64,000 bases of DNA, taken from contig CALWUW010000036.1 of the NCBI GenBank assembly GCA_944384815.1, forward strand, positions 1 through 64,000, read 5' to 3'. This stretch comes from an uncultured Clostridia bacterium. GTDB taxonomy: Bacteria > Bacillota > Clostridia > Oscillospirales > Acutalibacteraceae. Position 1 is the first letter of the stretch; every line of letters starts with the position of its first letter. The notes beneath the pieces are model-generated. The model saw nothing but the letters and a program-made list of their open reading frames with translations, was not told the DNA's origin and did no database searches. The position numbers and the translations under genes were made by a program. Of the stretch, positions 17,953 through 26,561 are shown one piece after another.

Positions 17953-19044
17953 TCATTTCTTGCTTCCTAAATAATCGGATGAGCTCTTGGAGCGGGAAGC
18001 TTTTTTAGAGGAAGTTTTCTTTTTCTGGGGGTTCTCTTCTCCGGAAGATTTCTTTGCGGAAGCGGCATATTTGGCTTCCAGCTGCCGGCGAAGCTCCAGC
18101 TGCTGATGAGGGGGCAATTCTTTTACCTTTTCTTCCTCTTCCCGTCTCCGGGCAATTCGGGCCGCTTCCGCGTGAGCGGTCACGTCCGCCGGGCTGTAGA
18201 ACCGATGAAGCACTACCGTCTGCACAAAGCCCAGAACCGTCTGCAGGGTCCAGTAGAAACCTACGGCGGCAGGCATGGTCCAGGCCAGATAAGCGGTAAA
18301 GAAGGGGAAGCCGTACATCATAAATTTCATGCAACCCTGCTGGCCCTGCTGGGCGCCGGGCTGCAGCTTCTGGGTGGCGAAGCTGGCCGCCAGGGAAAGC
18401 ACAAGGCACAATACCGGCACCAACCAAAGCATGGAAGCAAAGGTGGAGACGGCAGGGGTGGCTAAAAGATCCCATCCCAGGAAGTTGAATCCGCCGCTGA
18501 AAGATTCCACTCTGGCGGCTTCTTCCGCGGTAAAGGAATGCTCGCCCATGTTCATCAGATAGGGCTTCAGATAGGAAAAGTGCTTGATAATGTCAATTTC
18601 GCTGTAAGCGCCGGAAAAACCGGAGCCGATGCCGGGGATCTGCCCCAAAAGCTGGGTGGCCGAGGAGACATGGTCCACCGCCACATGCAGCGCGTTCTGC
18701 AAAGGATACAGCACCGCGTAATAAATTCCGAACAAAACCGGGAAGGGGATCAGCATGGGCAGGCAGCCGCCTGTCATACTCACGCCTTCCTTATCGTAAA
18801 GCTTCTGGGTTTCCTGCTGCAGCTTCAGTTTATCGTTAGCGTAGATCTTCTGCAGCTCCTTGACCTTTTTCTGCAGTTTGGTCTGGGAGGCCATGGAGCG
18901 CTGCTGCTTAATGGAAAAGGGAAACAGCGCCAGCTTCATTACCAGGGTGAACAGCAAAATGGCCACGCCGTAGTTCTGCACGATCTGATATAAGAACCAG
19001 AGCAAATACCCCAGCATGCTGCCGAGCCAGTTAAAAATTGCCAT
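17953..19044 (-). CDS. yidC: Membrane protein insertase YidC (SpoIIIJ/OxaA)
   Basis: YidC inserts proteins into the cytoplasmic membrane with or without SecYEG. The 363-residue protein has the Oxa1-type core: a first transmembrane helix (YLLWFLYQIVQNYGVAILLF), the conserved groove arginine in KQQRSM, a cytoplasmic coiled hairpin (KVKELQKIYANDKLKLQQE), then further helices (GGCLPMLIPFPVLFGIYYAV). The C-terminal tail is Lys/Ser-rich. The N-terminus lacks a lipobox cysteine, unlike Bacillus SpoIIIJ. It lies between yidD and khpB. Confidence 0.95.
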   Translation of the reverse strand: MAIFNWLGSMLGYLLWFLYQIVQNYGVAILLFTLVMKLALFPFSIKQQRSMASQTKLQKKVKELQKIYANDKLKLQQETQKLYDKEGVSMTGGCLPMLIPFPVLFGIYYAVLYPLQNALHVAVDHVSSATQLLGQIPGIGSGFSGAYSEIDIIKHFSYLKPYLMNMGEHSFTAEEAARVESFSGGFNFLGWDLLATPAVSTFASMLWLVPVLCLVLSLAASFATQKLQPGAQQGQQGCMKFMMYGFPFFTAYLAWTMPAAVGFYWTLQTVLGFVQTVVLHRFYSPADVTAHAEAARIARRREEEEKVKELPPHQQLELRRQLEAKYAASAKKSSGEENPQKKKTSSKKASRSKSSSDYLGSKK

Positions 19045-19294
19045 ACTCAGTCTCCTCTACTCCTGCCTTTTGAAAATCGTTTTATTGTTCAAAATTCAAA
19101 AGACCTTGTGTATCTAAAGCCCTGCCAGGCAGGACTTTTTTCATCTAATAAAAGCTTTCTTGTTTCTCTGCTTGCCTTCCTTCTTGCCTTCCCCTTTTCC
19201 GGATTTCCCGGAAAGCAGCGAAAGCTTTGAATGCTGTGAATGCTGCAAAGGCTGCGAAAGGAACAGAAGGCTCCAAAGTGACCCTCTGGATTTT

Positions 19295-19552
19295 TCAAAA
19301 TCCTTTTTCGGAAGGGCCCTTTTTCCCTTTTCGGGACTTTTTCTCCGGAACCGGGTCATACCCGCCCCGGCTGAAGGGGTTACATCGCAAAAGCCTCCAT
19401 ATAGACAGCCCCAGGCCTTTGATAGGCCCGAACCGCTCAATGGCTTCAATGGCATAAGCGGAACACGTGGGAATGTATTTGCAGCAGGGCTTTTTTAAAG
19501 GAGAGATCCCCTTTTGGTAAAACCGGATCAGCCGGATCAGCAGCTTTCTCAT
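19295..19552 (-). CDS. yidD: Membrane protein insertion efficiency factor YidD
   Basis: A small basic peripheral membrane protein that assists YidC. The 85 residues match the family: an N-terminal amphipathic stretch ([19 protein letters not shown]) then the Cys-containing core [19 protein letters not shown] and [17 protein letters not shown]. Its ATG overlaps the rnpA stop by 4 nt (ATGA), giving translational coupling. Confidence 0.95.
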   Translation of the reverse strand: MRKLLIRLIRFYQKGISPLKKPCCKYIPTCSAYAIEAIERFGPIKGLGLSIWRLLRCNPFSRGGYDPVPEKKSRKGKKGPSEKGF

Positions 19553-19884
19553 GAAAGCAGCCCTGCTTTCCGAAGCTGTTTCTCCAATTCCGCCGCCAAA
19601 GCCGTGCTTTTCACATAAGGCGTCTTTCCCCGGGCTACCAGAACCAGGTCATACCCCCGGGGCAGCTTTTCCGCAAAAGGCCGGAAAGCCTCCCGGATCA
19701 CCCGGCGGCACCGGCTGCGCGAAACAGCGTTTCCCACCTTTTTGCTGGTGGTGATGCCCATACGCAGCTCCCCTGTCCGGTTTCGCAGAACGTAAACCAC
19801 CACGCCGGAGGAAACATACGATTTTCCCCGGGCATAGAGCCTGCGGAAATCCCTATTCTCTTTTAAGGAAACCCACTGCTTCAT
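19549..19884 (-). CDS. rnpA: Ribonuclease P protein component
   Basis: This is the protein subunit of RNase P, which matures tRNA 5' ends together with the RNA encoded elsewhere. The 111-residue protein shows the family start ([20 protein letters not shown]) and the RNR-like basic signature ([21 protein letters not shown]). It overlaps yidD by 4 nt. Usually it lies just after rpmH; here 439 bp and a hairpin terminator separate them, so expression is probably uncoupled from L34. Confidence 0.95.
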   Translation of the reverse strand: MKQWVSLKENRDFRRLYARGKSYVSSGVVVYVLRNRTGELRMGITTSKKVGNAVSRSRCRRVIREAFRPFAEKLPRGYDLVLVARGKTPYVKSTALAAELEKQLRKAGLLS

Positions 19885-20323
19885 TCCACCGCCGCCTCAG
19901 GCTGCCTGCCGTTTTTTCTTTAAACCCTTCAAAACCAGGTCACCAGGTCTGTTTCAAAGGATTTCCCCGGCCTGCTGAAAAACCGTCGGGATCTGTGCTT
20001 TCATTCTTTCACGCTTCTGTGACTTTGATGATTCTGGTGATTCTGTAGATTCTGTATTCTATAAAGAAAGGCCACTGTATCAGTGGCCTTCTGCGCTTGG
20101 AGAGCCAAAGCTCCCCCCACACAACGCCCGCAGGCGTTTTTTCCGGCCAAACGCATTTCTTTCGGGCCTCCGTTTCAGTGGGAGACCCCGGAAAACAAAT
20201 GCCTTTCTTCGCCGGCATATAAGCCGGCCGGCTTGTCCGGATCCTTTGGAGCGCAAAGCTCCTCTCCGCTTCCGCTTACCGGGTACCAGGTCACCGAATT
20301 ACCGGGACACAGGAACACAGGGA
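19885..20323. other. Unusually long rpmH-rnpA gap
   Basis: No gene is seen. It holds a terminator-like hairpin (20068-20090), a perfect 14-bp palindrome AAGCCGGCCGGCTT (20221-20234) and short words with a 9-bp rhythm (GATTCTGTA, 20028-20058). Confidence 0.5.
20068..20090 (-). terminator. Terminator/attenuator between rpmH and rnpA
   Basis: Stem AAGGCCACTG/CAGTGGCCTT with a 3-nt loop, followed on the minus strand by TTCTTTATAG. It would stop or reduce readthrough from the rpmH promoter into rnpA. Confidence 0.75.
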
Positions 20324-20458
20324 TCAGTAGCTCAAACGAGCTCTTCCCTTGGCGCGGCGGCGAGCCAGCACCTTCCGGCCGTTGCTGGTGGACATTCTCT
20401 TCCGGAAGCCATGCTCCTTCTTTCTATGGAGCTTTTTGGGCTGATAGGTTCTCAGCAT
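20324..20458 (-). CDS. rpmH: 50S ribosomal protein L34
   Basis: The 44-residue protein [20 protein letters not shown].. is a full-length L34 ending in [21 protein letters not shown] lies upstream of the ATG. It is transcribed leftward from a consensus promoter at 20651-20679 that diverges from dnaA, the classic origin arrangement. The leader is about 185 nt long. Confidence 0.97.
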   Translation of the reverse strand: MLRTYQPKKLHRKKEHGFRKRMSTSNGRKVLARRRAKGRARLSY

Positions 20459-20474
20459 GCAGAAAACCCTCCTT

Positions 20475-20552
20475 TCAGGCTTTAAAGCTCTGGAAACACC
20501 GGGCCAAAGGCAAAACGGCGTCATCCTCTTCTTTACTAAAGCGTTCCAACAT
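20475..20552 (-). CDS. Possible 25-codon leader ORF upstream of rpmH
   Basis: In the rpmH leader an ATG at 20552, preceded by AAAAAAGGGCATCTGT, opens a 25-codon frame ([20 protein letters not shown]..). Its TGA lies just upstream of the rpmH RBS. It could be a regulatory leader peptide or chance; I know of no family it belongs to. Confidence 0.25.
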   Translation of the reverse strand: MLERFSKEEDDAVLPLARCFQSFKA

Positions 20553-20650
20553 ACAGATGCCCTTTTTTCCGGCTTTTTAAAAGGATACCGAAAAAACAAG
20601 CCTTCCGCGAATCCGCGGAAAAGCCCCGGGCACAAACCTTGCACCTTAGC

Positions 20651-20679
20651 ATTATAATGAAAAAAGGGCTTGCTGTCAA
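20651..20679 (-). promoter_or_regulatory. Consensus rpmH promoter
   Basis: On the minus strand TTGACA (20674-20679), a 17-bp spacer and TATAAT (20651-20656). Both hexamers are perfect. Confidence 0.92.
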
Positions 20680-20872
20680 CACAAACTGCCGATTATTTTT
20701 GATTTTCCCCGGCTTTTTTGCAGTTTTCCCCCGGGTTTTTTCCTGTGCTTTTTCTCTTTGCGGGAAAAGCGGACCGGATCCCGGAAAAAGCCTTAGGGTT
20801 TCCGCAAAAAATTTGTACAGTTTGCCCCAAGAATCTCCTTTCTTTTCCAGGGATTTTTTCCGCCCCTTTCCG

Positions 20873-20901
20873 TTGAAGTGTTTTCTCCTTTATGCTATAC
20901 T
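20873..20901 (+). promoter_or_regulatory. Probable dnaA promoter
   Basis: TTGAAG (20873-20878), a 17-bp spacer and TATACT (20896-20901). The predicted dnaA leader is about 210 nt. Confidence 0.65.
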
Positions 20902-21116
20902 TAATTTTGTATAGGATACGGAAGGGTATTAAGTCGCTGCCTGCCGGGAACTGTCCCGAAAAAGCGGCTTTTCAGCCGATCCGCCGGGATCCCTTCAAAG
21001 CTTTTTTGTTCCGCCCAAGCGCACCCAAACGGGATGAAAAACCAAGGAAAACCGTCGGCGTCTGTTTTGCGCCCATTTTTACAGCACTATCTTACAGGGA
21101 AAGGGAATTTTGTAGT

Positions 21117-22421
21117 ATGGAATCTTTTACGGAAGCCTGGGGCTTAGTCTGCAATTATTGCAGAGAACGCATCACCGAGGTGGCCTTTACCACCTGGATC
21201 AGCCGCATTCAGCCGGTGGACCTGGATTTTCAGGGAAATGTGGCGATTTTGCAGGTGCCTAACGATTTTCACCGGCAGACGCTGACCCGGTGCTACACCA
21301 CGCTGCTTACGGAAGCGCTGGAGCATATTTTCGGCATGAAGTTCAGCATTCAGTTTGTGATCCCCGAAGAGGTGGCGCCCAAGGAGGAGGAGTCCGATCC
21401 TTCCGAGGATTATGAGTACACCTTCGATACCTTCATCGTAGGGCCTTCCAATAAATTCGCCCATGCCGCCTGCCTTGCTGTGGCTGCCAAGCCCGCCACG
21501 CTGTACAACCCCTTGTTTATTTACGGCAATTCCGGATTGGGCAAAACCCATTTGCTGCGGGCCATCTATAACTCCATTGCCAAAAATTACCCGGAGATGA
21601 CCATTCTCTACATTAAAGGTGACGATTTTACCAACGAAATGATCGACGCCATCCGTCACGGTACCACCCAGGATTTCCATGAGCGGTACCGGAAGGCCGA
21701 CGTGCTTTTGGTGGACGACATCCAGTTTATCGCCGGCAAGGACTCCACCCAGGAAGAATTCTTCCATACCTTTAATTCTCTTTATGAGGCCCACCGGCAG
21801 ATCGTTCTCACTTCCGACCGTCCGGCCAAGGATATCGCTACTCTGGAAGAACGGCTTCTCACCCGCTTTGAGTGGGGCCTGACCGCAGACGTGCAGCCCC
21901 CGGATTTCGAGACCCGCATCGCCATTATCCGGCGGAAGGCGGAGCTTCTGCAGATCGACATTCCCGACGCCGTGTGCGAGTACATTGCCAACCGGGTGAA
22001 AAACAATATCCGCCAGCTGGAAGGTATTGTGAAAAAGATGAAGGCCTATTACCTTTTAAATGGGGACATGCCCTGCATCAACACCGCCCAGGCGGCTATC
22101 AGCGATATTATGAGCAACGAACAGCCCACGCCCCTGACTGTGGAAAAGATCATCGAGGAAGTGGCCAGGACCTTCGGCGTCTCCGCCGGGGACATTCGCT
22201 CCGCAAAACGTTCCTCCAACATTTCCAAAGCCCGGCAGATGGCGATGTACGTGGTGCGGGAGATCACCCAGATGTCCACGGATTCCATCGGAAAAGAATT
22301 CGGCGGGCGGGATCACTCCACCGTGGTATATTCCCTGCAGGCCATGGAAAAGAAGATCGCCAAGGAGCCCCGCTCCCGGGCCACCGCGGAGGATATTATC
22401 AAAAATATTCGGGACCGCTAA
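21117..22421 (+). CDS. dnaA: Chromosomal replication initiator DnaA
   Basis: DnaA is the AAA+ initiator that binds DnaA boxes and melts oriC. The 434-residue protein starts MESFTEAWGLVCNYCRERI. Domain III has Walker A GNSGLGKTH, Walker B VLLVDDIQFI and the box VII arginine region LEERLLTRFEWGL. Domain IV carries the DNA-binding signature GGRDHSTVVYS. ATG 21117 is chosen because it gives the normal family length and start; the open frame continues 75 codons further upstream without similarity. The RBS (AAAGGG) is 13 nt away, so rather weak. Confidence 0.97.
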   Translation: MESFTEAWGLVCNYCRERITEVAFTTWISRIQPVDLDFQGNVAILQVPNDFHRQTLTRCYTTLLTEALEHIFGMKFSIQFVIPEEVAPKEEESDPSEDYEYTFDTFIVGPSNKFAHAACLAVAAKPATLYNPLFIYGNSGLGKTHLLRAIYNSIAKNYPEMTILYIKGDDFTNEMIDAIRHGTTQDFHERYRKADVLLVDDIQFIAGKDSTQEEFFHTFNSLYEAHRQIVLTSDRPAKDIATLEERLLTRFEWGLTADVQPPDFETRIAIIRRKAELLQIDIPDAVCEYIANRVKNNIRQLEGIVKKMKAYYLLNGDMPCINTAQAAISDIMSNEQPTPLTVEKIIEEVARTFGVSAGDIRSAKRSSNISKARQMAMYVVREITQMSTDSIGKEFGGRDHSTVVYSLQAMEKKIAKEPRSRATAEDIIKNIRDR

Positions 22422-22467
22422 TCAGCTAACAAGCCAACAAGCCAACAAGCCAACCAGCTAAACAACT
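22420..22467. repeat. Octamer array AACAAGCC just after dnaA
   Basis: Six 8-bp units starting at the dnaA stop codon: AATCAGCT, AACAAGCC three times, AACCAGCT, AAACAACT. The same AACAAGCC unit recurs at 49131. Confidence 0.75.
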
Positions 22468-22926
22468 GATCGGCTAAACAGCTAATCAGCCAACCAGTGC
22501 TCCCGGGTAAAAAAGCTTCCCTGTTCCGGGTTCCGGAAATTTTTTCGGAAATCAATCGGCGGAAGCTTTTTTTGCAGGCATTTATTCTTCCACATTTTTT
22601 TCAACTTTCCCCACAGAGTTTTCCACAGTCCGGTGGAATCTGAAACTCCGGCTGTGGAATTCACAAACTTTCAACATGTCTTTTCCTCCGCTGTTTCCAT
22701 GTGATTTTGCAGCAAGTTCGGGGGTTTCCTGCATTTTTCCACTTTTCCGCGCCCCCTACTGCGACTACTAAAATAAAAAGATATAGATAAGAAGATATAT
22801 ATATAAATCAGCTCCTCTCCCCTAAACAGGGAACCCCCCTGGGGGTAAGCACCAAGCTTTTCTCTCTTTGCATAGAACTTGCATTTTTATACATACATCC
22901 CAAACCTTTTGAAAGGAAGTTTTGCT
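22422..22926. other. Candidate oriC (dnaA-dnaN intergenic region)
   Basis: This gap lies at the point where gene orientation switches. It contains DnaA-box-like words (TTTTCCACA at 22619-22627; other near matches containing TTCCACA or TGTGGAA at about 22586 and 22653). It also contains an AT-only-like unwinding stretch at about 22769-22809 (ATAAAAAGATATAGATAAGAAGATATATATATAA), whose GAT/AAG triplets resemble DnaA-trio elements. A palindrome ACCCCCCTGGGGGT follows at 22833-22846. No perfect TTATCCACA cluster is present, so part of the origin may lie elsewhere. Confidence 0.55.
22511..22573 (+). terminator. Probable dnaA terminator
   Basis: AAGCTTCC (22513-22520) pairs with GGAAGCTT (22561-22568), enclosing a second stem around TTCCGGAA/TTCGGAA, and is followed by a run of T to 22573. 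Confidence 0.6.
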
Positions 22927-24036
22927 ATGGTCCGATTAACTTGTCAGCGCCAGCAGCTGGTGGAAGCGGTTTCCAACGTGCAGCGGGCGGTTTCTCCCAA
23001 ATCCTCCATTCCTGCTTTGGAGGGAATCCTTCTGAAAGCGGAAGAAAATCAAATGACCCTTTCCGGCTTCGATCTGGAGCTGGGCATGACCACCACCCTG
23101 GAAGCCTCTGTGGAAGAAAGCGGCTCCGTGGTGCTGAGCGCCCGCTTGTTTGGGGACATTATCCGCCGGATGCCCGGGGAGTGGGTCCGTTTGACGGTGG
23201 ATGGCAAAAACGTCACCACCATTGAAAGCGGGCAAAGTGAATTTTCCATTGCCGGCATGGGAGCGGAAGAATACCCGGAATTTCCGGTGGTTTCCACAGA
23301 GGACGGCTTCTCCGTTTCCGGAGAATGCCTGAAAGGCATGATCCACCAGACGATTTTCGCCGTGGCGGATTCCGACGCCAAACCCATCCACACCGGCACG
23401 CTGTTTGAGCTGGATTCTTCCGCCGGGAAGCTTCGCCTGGTTTCCGTGGACGGATACCGCCTGGCTTTACGGGAAGAGCCTTTGGAAGTGGGCACGGATC
23501 TTTCCTTTGTGGTGCCTGGAAAGACCCTTTCGGAAGTAATGAAGCTGCTGCCGGACAATTCGGACCCGGTGCAGGTCCATGTAGGCAGCCGGCATATTTT
23601 GTTTACCATCGGGAACTATACCGTGGTTTCCCGGCTTCTGGAAGGAGAATTCCTGGATTACCGGGCAGCCATCCCCGCTTCCAGCTCCACCACCATCCGG
23701 GTAAAGACCCGGGAATTTCTTTCCAGCGTGGAGCGTGTTTCCCTTCTGATCACGGACCGGCTGAAAAGCCCCCTGCGCTGTGTGTTCGGAGAGGGAGAGA
23801 TCCACATTTCCTGCTCCACGGCTATGGGCCGGGCCAGCGACCAGTTTGAGGCCAATATTCAGGGAGCGGCGGTAGAAATGGGCTTTAATAACCGGTATCT
23901 GCTGGACGCCCTGCGGAATACGGAGGGGGACGAAGTCCGGGTGGAATTAAACGGGCCTTTAAGCCCCATGAAGATCCTGCCTCCGGAAGGGGAAGACTAT
24001 TTGTTCCTGGTGCTGCCGGTTCGTCTGAAAGCGTAA
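22927..24036 (+). CDS. dnaN: DNA polymerase III beta subunit (sliding clamp)
   Basis: The clamp encircles DNA and tethers polymerase. The 369-residue protein has the three repeated clamp domains, starts MVRLTCQRQQLVEAVSNVQRAVS and ends in the typical MKILPPEGEDYLFLVLPVRL. ATG 22927 has GAAAGGAAG 8 nt upstream; the in-frame ATG at 22879 is too far from a RBS. Length is normal, with no anomalies seen. Confidence 0.97.
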   Translation: MVRLTCQRQQLVEAVSNVQRAVSPKSSIPALEGILLKAEENQMTLSGFDLELGMTTTLEASVEESGSVVLSARLFGDIIRRMPGEWVRLTVDGKNVTTIESGQSEFSIAGMGAEEYPEFPVVSTEDGFSVSGECLKGMIHQTIFAVADSDAKPIHTGTLFELDSSAGKLRLVSVDGYRLALREEPLEVGTDLSFVVPGKTLSEVMKLLPDNSDPVQVHVGSRHILFTIGNYTVVSRLLEGEFLDYRAAIPASSSTTIRVKTREFLSSVERVSLLITDRLKSPLRCVFGEGEIHISCSTAMGRASDQFEANIQGAAVEMGFNNRYLLDALRNTEGDEVRVELNGPLSPMKILPPEGEDYLFLVLPVRLKA

Positions 24037-24229
24037 GGACAAGGATAAGGACAAGGAAAGCGGCTCCGGGGATGTCCGGGGAAACATCCGCCTTATACGT
24101 ATCTGCGGGAAAAAGAAAAATCGAAAAATCAGAAGGCCGGGGGCTAAGGAGCAGGAAATTTTCCCCGCTCCCTGCAGCCGGCTTTTTTAAGGCAGCCGGA
24201 GGCTCCGGCAAAAGAAAGGAAGACATACA

Positions 24230-24454
24230 GTGAAGGAAGAAATCGTACGGATCCACACGGAGTTTATTCGGCTGCAGGATCTTCTGAAGCTTTCCGGCGC
24301 CGCGGAGACCGGCGGCCAGGCCAAGGTGGCGGTGCAGCAGGGGCTGGTAAAGGTGAACGGAGAAGTGTGCACCATGCGGGGCAAGAAACTTCGCCCGGGA
24401 GATACGGCGGAATATGGGGACTTTCTCTGCAAGGTGGAAGGAGAAACGGAATGA
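24230..24454 (+). CDS. yaaA: S4-domain RNA-binding protein YaaA (YbcJ-like)
   Basis: The 74-residue protein is a single S4 RNA-binding fold: [34 protein letters not shown], then RGKKLRPGD. It is the small conserved gene between dnaN and recF in Firmicutes and is thought to bind ribosomal or other RNA. It starts at GTG 24230 (RBS AAAGGAAG) and overlaps recF by 4 nt (ATGA). Confidence 0.92.
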   Translation: MKEEIVRIHTEFIRLQDLLKLSGAAETGGQAKVAVQQGLVKVNGEVCTMRGKKLRPGDTAEYGDFLCKVEGETE

Positions 24455-25575
24455 GAGTCCTTTCTCTGGGCTGCCGGGGCTTCCGGAACCTGGAAGACTC
24501 CCTGAAGGCTCCCCTGGAATTTTCCCCTTCCGTCAATGTGCTGTTTGGGGAAAACGGCCAGGGAAAAACCAATTTTCTGGAAGCTATCTGGCTGTTTACC
24601 GGAGGACGTTCCTTTCGGGGAGCCAAGGACGGAGAGCTGATCTGCCGGGGGCAGCAGGAGGCCCGGCTTTCTCTGGAATTTTTCAGTGAGGAACGGCAGC
24701 AGAAGGCGGGCATTGCTTTGCGGGAAGGAAAGCGATTTCTGGAACTCAATGGAGTGAAAAAGCGTTCCGCTTCCCAGATGGTGGGGGCATTCTGCGCGGT
24801 GATTTTTTCCCCGGAGCACCTTTCCCTTCTGAAAGGAGGCCCGGCGCTTCGCAGGCAGTTTCTGGATTCTGCCGTGTGCCAGTGCAAACCCGCCTTTGCG
24901 CCTTTGCTTTCCCGGTATAACCGCACAGTGTTTCAAAGAAACGCTTTGCTGAAGGACATTCCCCGGCACCCGGAGCTTCTGGATACCCTGGAGATCTGGG
25001 ATCAGCGTCTGGCCCGGCTGGGGGAAGAGATCACCCGGCGGCGGCAGGAATACCTGGAGGGGTTTACGCCCTTGGCGGAAAACTATTACCGGGGTATCTC
25101 CTCCGGCCGGGAGACCCTTTCTTTCGGCTACCGTCCCGGATATGACGGCTCCCTGGAGCAGGCTCTTTCTGATTTGCGCAGGGAGGATCTCCGGTTGGGA
25201 CATACGGCGGCAGGGCCTCACAGAGGGGATCTGGAAATTTTCCTGAACGGCGTCCCCGCCAAATCGTTTGCCTCCCAGGGGCAGCAGCGCTCCGCTGTTC
25301 TGGCCATGAAGCTGGCGGAAGCGGATATGCTCTGCCGGTTTTCCGGAGAGGAGCCGGTGGTACTTTTGGACGACGTGCTCAGCGAGCTGGACCAGCGCCG
25401 GCAGGAATACCTTCTGAACCATTTGGAAAACCGGCAGGTGTTTCTCACCTGCTGCTCCCCGGAGCCGGTTTTGCATCAGGGGCTCCGTTTTCAGGTTCGG
25501 GAAGGAAAAGCGGAGGGTCCGGTTGGACCTGTTGAACCGGTTGGGCCTTTTGGTTCCATTGATCCGGTTTTATAA
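24451..25575 (+). CDS. recF: DNA replication and repair protein RecF
   Basis: RecF is an SMC/ABC-type ATPase that loads RecA at gaps through RecOR. The 374-residue protein has Walker [10 protein letters not shown], the signature region [16 protein letters not shown] and [17 protein letters not shown], and Walker [13 protein letters not shown]. The ATG at 24451 overlaps the yaaA stop. The last 20 or so residues ([19 protein letters not shown]) are encoded by a 9-bp tandem tract (GGTCCGGTT, GGACCTGTT, GAACCGGTT..), an unusual tail beyond the normal RecF end that is probably functionally neutral. Confidence 0.96.
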   Translation: MRVLSLGCRGFRNLEDSLKAPLEFSPSVNVLFGENGQGKTNFLEAIWLFTGGRSFRGAKDGELICRGQQEARLSLEFFSEERQQKAGIALREGKRFLELNGVKKRSASQMVGAFCAVIFSPEHLSLLKGGPALRRQFLDSAVCQCKPAFAPLLSRYNRTVFQRNALLKDIPRHPELLDTLEIWDQRLARLGEEITRRRQEYLEGFTPLAENYYRGISSGRETLSFGYRPGYDGSLEQALSDLRREDLRLGHTAAGPHRGDLEIFLNGVPAKSFASQGQQRSAVLAMKLAEADMLCRFSGEEPVVLLDDVLSELDQRRQEYLLNHLENRQVFLTCCSPEPVLHQGLRFQVREGKAEGPVGPVEPVGPFGSIDPVL

Positions 25576-25914
25576 AAAGAGAACAGAGAGCAGAGAACGA
25601 GGAACAGGGAACAAGGAAAAAGGAAAACAGAGGGAAGATTCTGCCTTTTTCTTTCTTCCTTTTCCCCTTCTCCCATTTGTCGCCATTGTTTTCTTTTTCC
25701 CTCTGGTAAAAAGCCCGGCATATGGGCTGTTTTCCGGGAGTTTCAGAAATTGGATTCTTGTGAAAACGGGGATTTTGTGCTAAAATAAGAAGCAGAAAGA
25801 AGAGCAAAAACAGCCGAAACAATTAGCATCTCCGGAGCAGCCGGCCCATTGGACGGCTGAAGCGGAAAAACGGTTTGCCCTGCAGAAGCCGGGGCAAGGA
25901 AAGCGGAGGAAACT
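25576..25914. other. recF-remB gap
   Basis: No gene is seen. 25575-25640 is A/G-rich with AGAGAACAG/GGAACAAGG-type units at an approximate 8-9-bp rhythm. A GCCG-rich inverted repeat lies at about 25838-25860. No promoter could be placed with confidence. Confidence 0.45.
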
Positions 25915-26187
25915 ATGTATCTCCATTTGGGGCAGGATACGGTAATCAAAACAGATTCCATTGTGGGTATTTTTGATATGGATACCTCTACGGTCTCCAA
26001 AATTACCCGGTCCTATCTGGCGCTTTGTGAAAAGCAGGGGCGGGTGGTGAATGTTTCCCAGGAGCTTCCCAAGTCCTTTGTGCTGTGCACCGGGGAACAT
26101 CCCGGAGAATTCACGTTGTATATTTCCCAGATCTCTTCCGGGACCCTTTTGAAGCGCAGCCGGTTTGTGGATCGTATCTCCCTTTAA
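25915..26187 (+). CDS. remB: RemB/YaaB-like extracellular matrix regulatory protein (DUF370)
   Basis: The 90-residue protein belongs to the DUF370 family, whose members RemA and RemB activate biofilm matrix genes in Bacillus. It starts MYLHLGQDTVIKTDSIVGIFDMDTS, contains SKSFVL-like and TLYISQISSGTLLKR segments, and occupies the conserved yaaB position between recF and gyrB. RBS CGGAGGAAACT. Function here is inferred only from family and location. Confidence 0.9.
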   Translation: MYLHLGQDTVIKTDSIVGIFDMDTSTVSKITRSYLALCEKQGRVVNVSQELPKSFVLCTGEHPGEFTLYISQISSGTLLKRSRFVDRISL

Positions 26188-26382
26188 GGGATTTGCTTAA
26201 ACAGTTTGTTGAAGCAGCCTGTTTGAGCGGTCTGTGGGGAAAACAGAGAAAAGAAAAAAAGAAAAAACAGGAAAATTGTGCGGGCGTTTGGAAAAAATTC
26301 CAAAACAGCCCGTATTTTCGTCTCAGAAAGGCTTTTTTTGAGGGTAAGGGGGAATACGGGAAAGGGCTTTTTGTTGGAATGC

Positions 26383-26411
26383 TTGCGATTTTCCTGAAAA
26401 TGCGGTATACT
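26383..26411 (+). promoter_or_regulatory. Possible promoter of the zinc-ribbon protein gene
   Basis: TTGCGA (26383-26388), a 17-bp spacer and TATACT (26406-26411), about 150 bp upstream of the ATG at 26562. The rest of the 26188-26561 gap shows no gene. Confidence 0.5.
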
Positions 26412-26561
26412 TATTCTTTGGAATCCCTTGTTTTTGCCATAAAAAGGATGGAAGGACGCTGAAAGGACAAAATTCCTTTGAAAGAGGTTTTTGTCTTTTC
26501 TTCCGTAAAAATATCCGCTTCAGTAAATACAGCCGCCATGCCGGCTGGGAAGGTAGGAATT

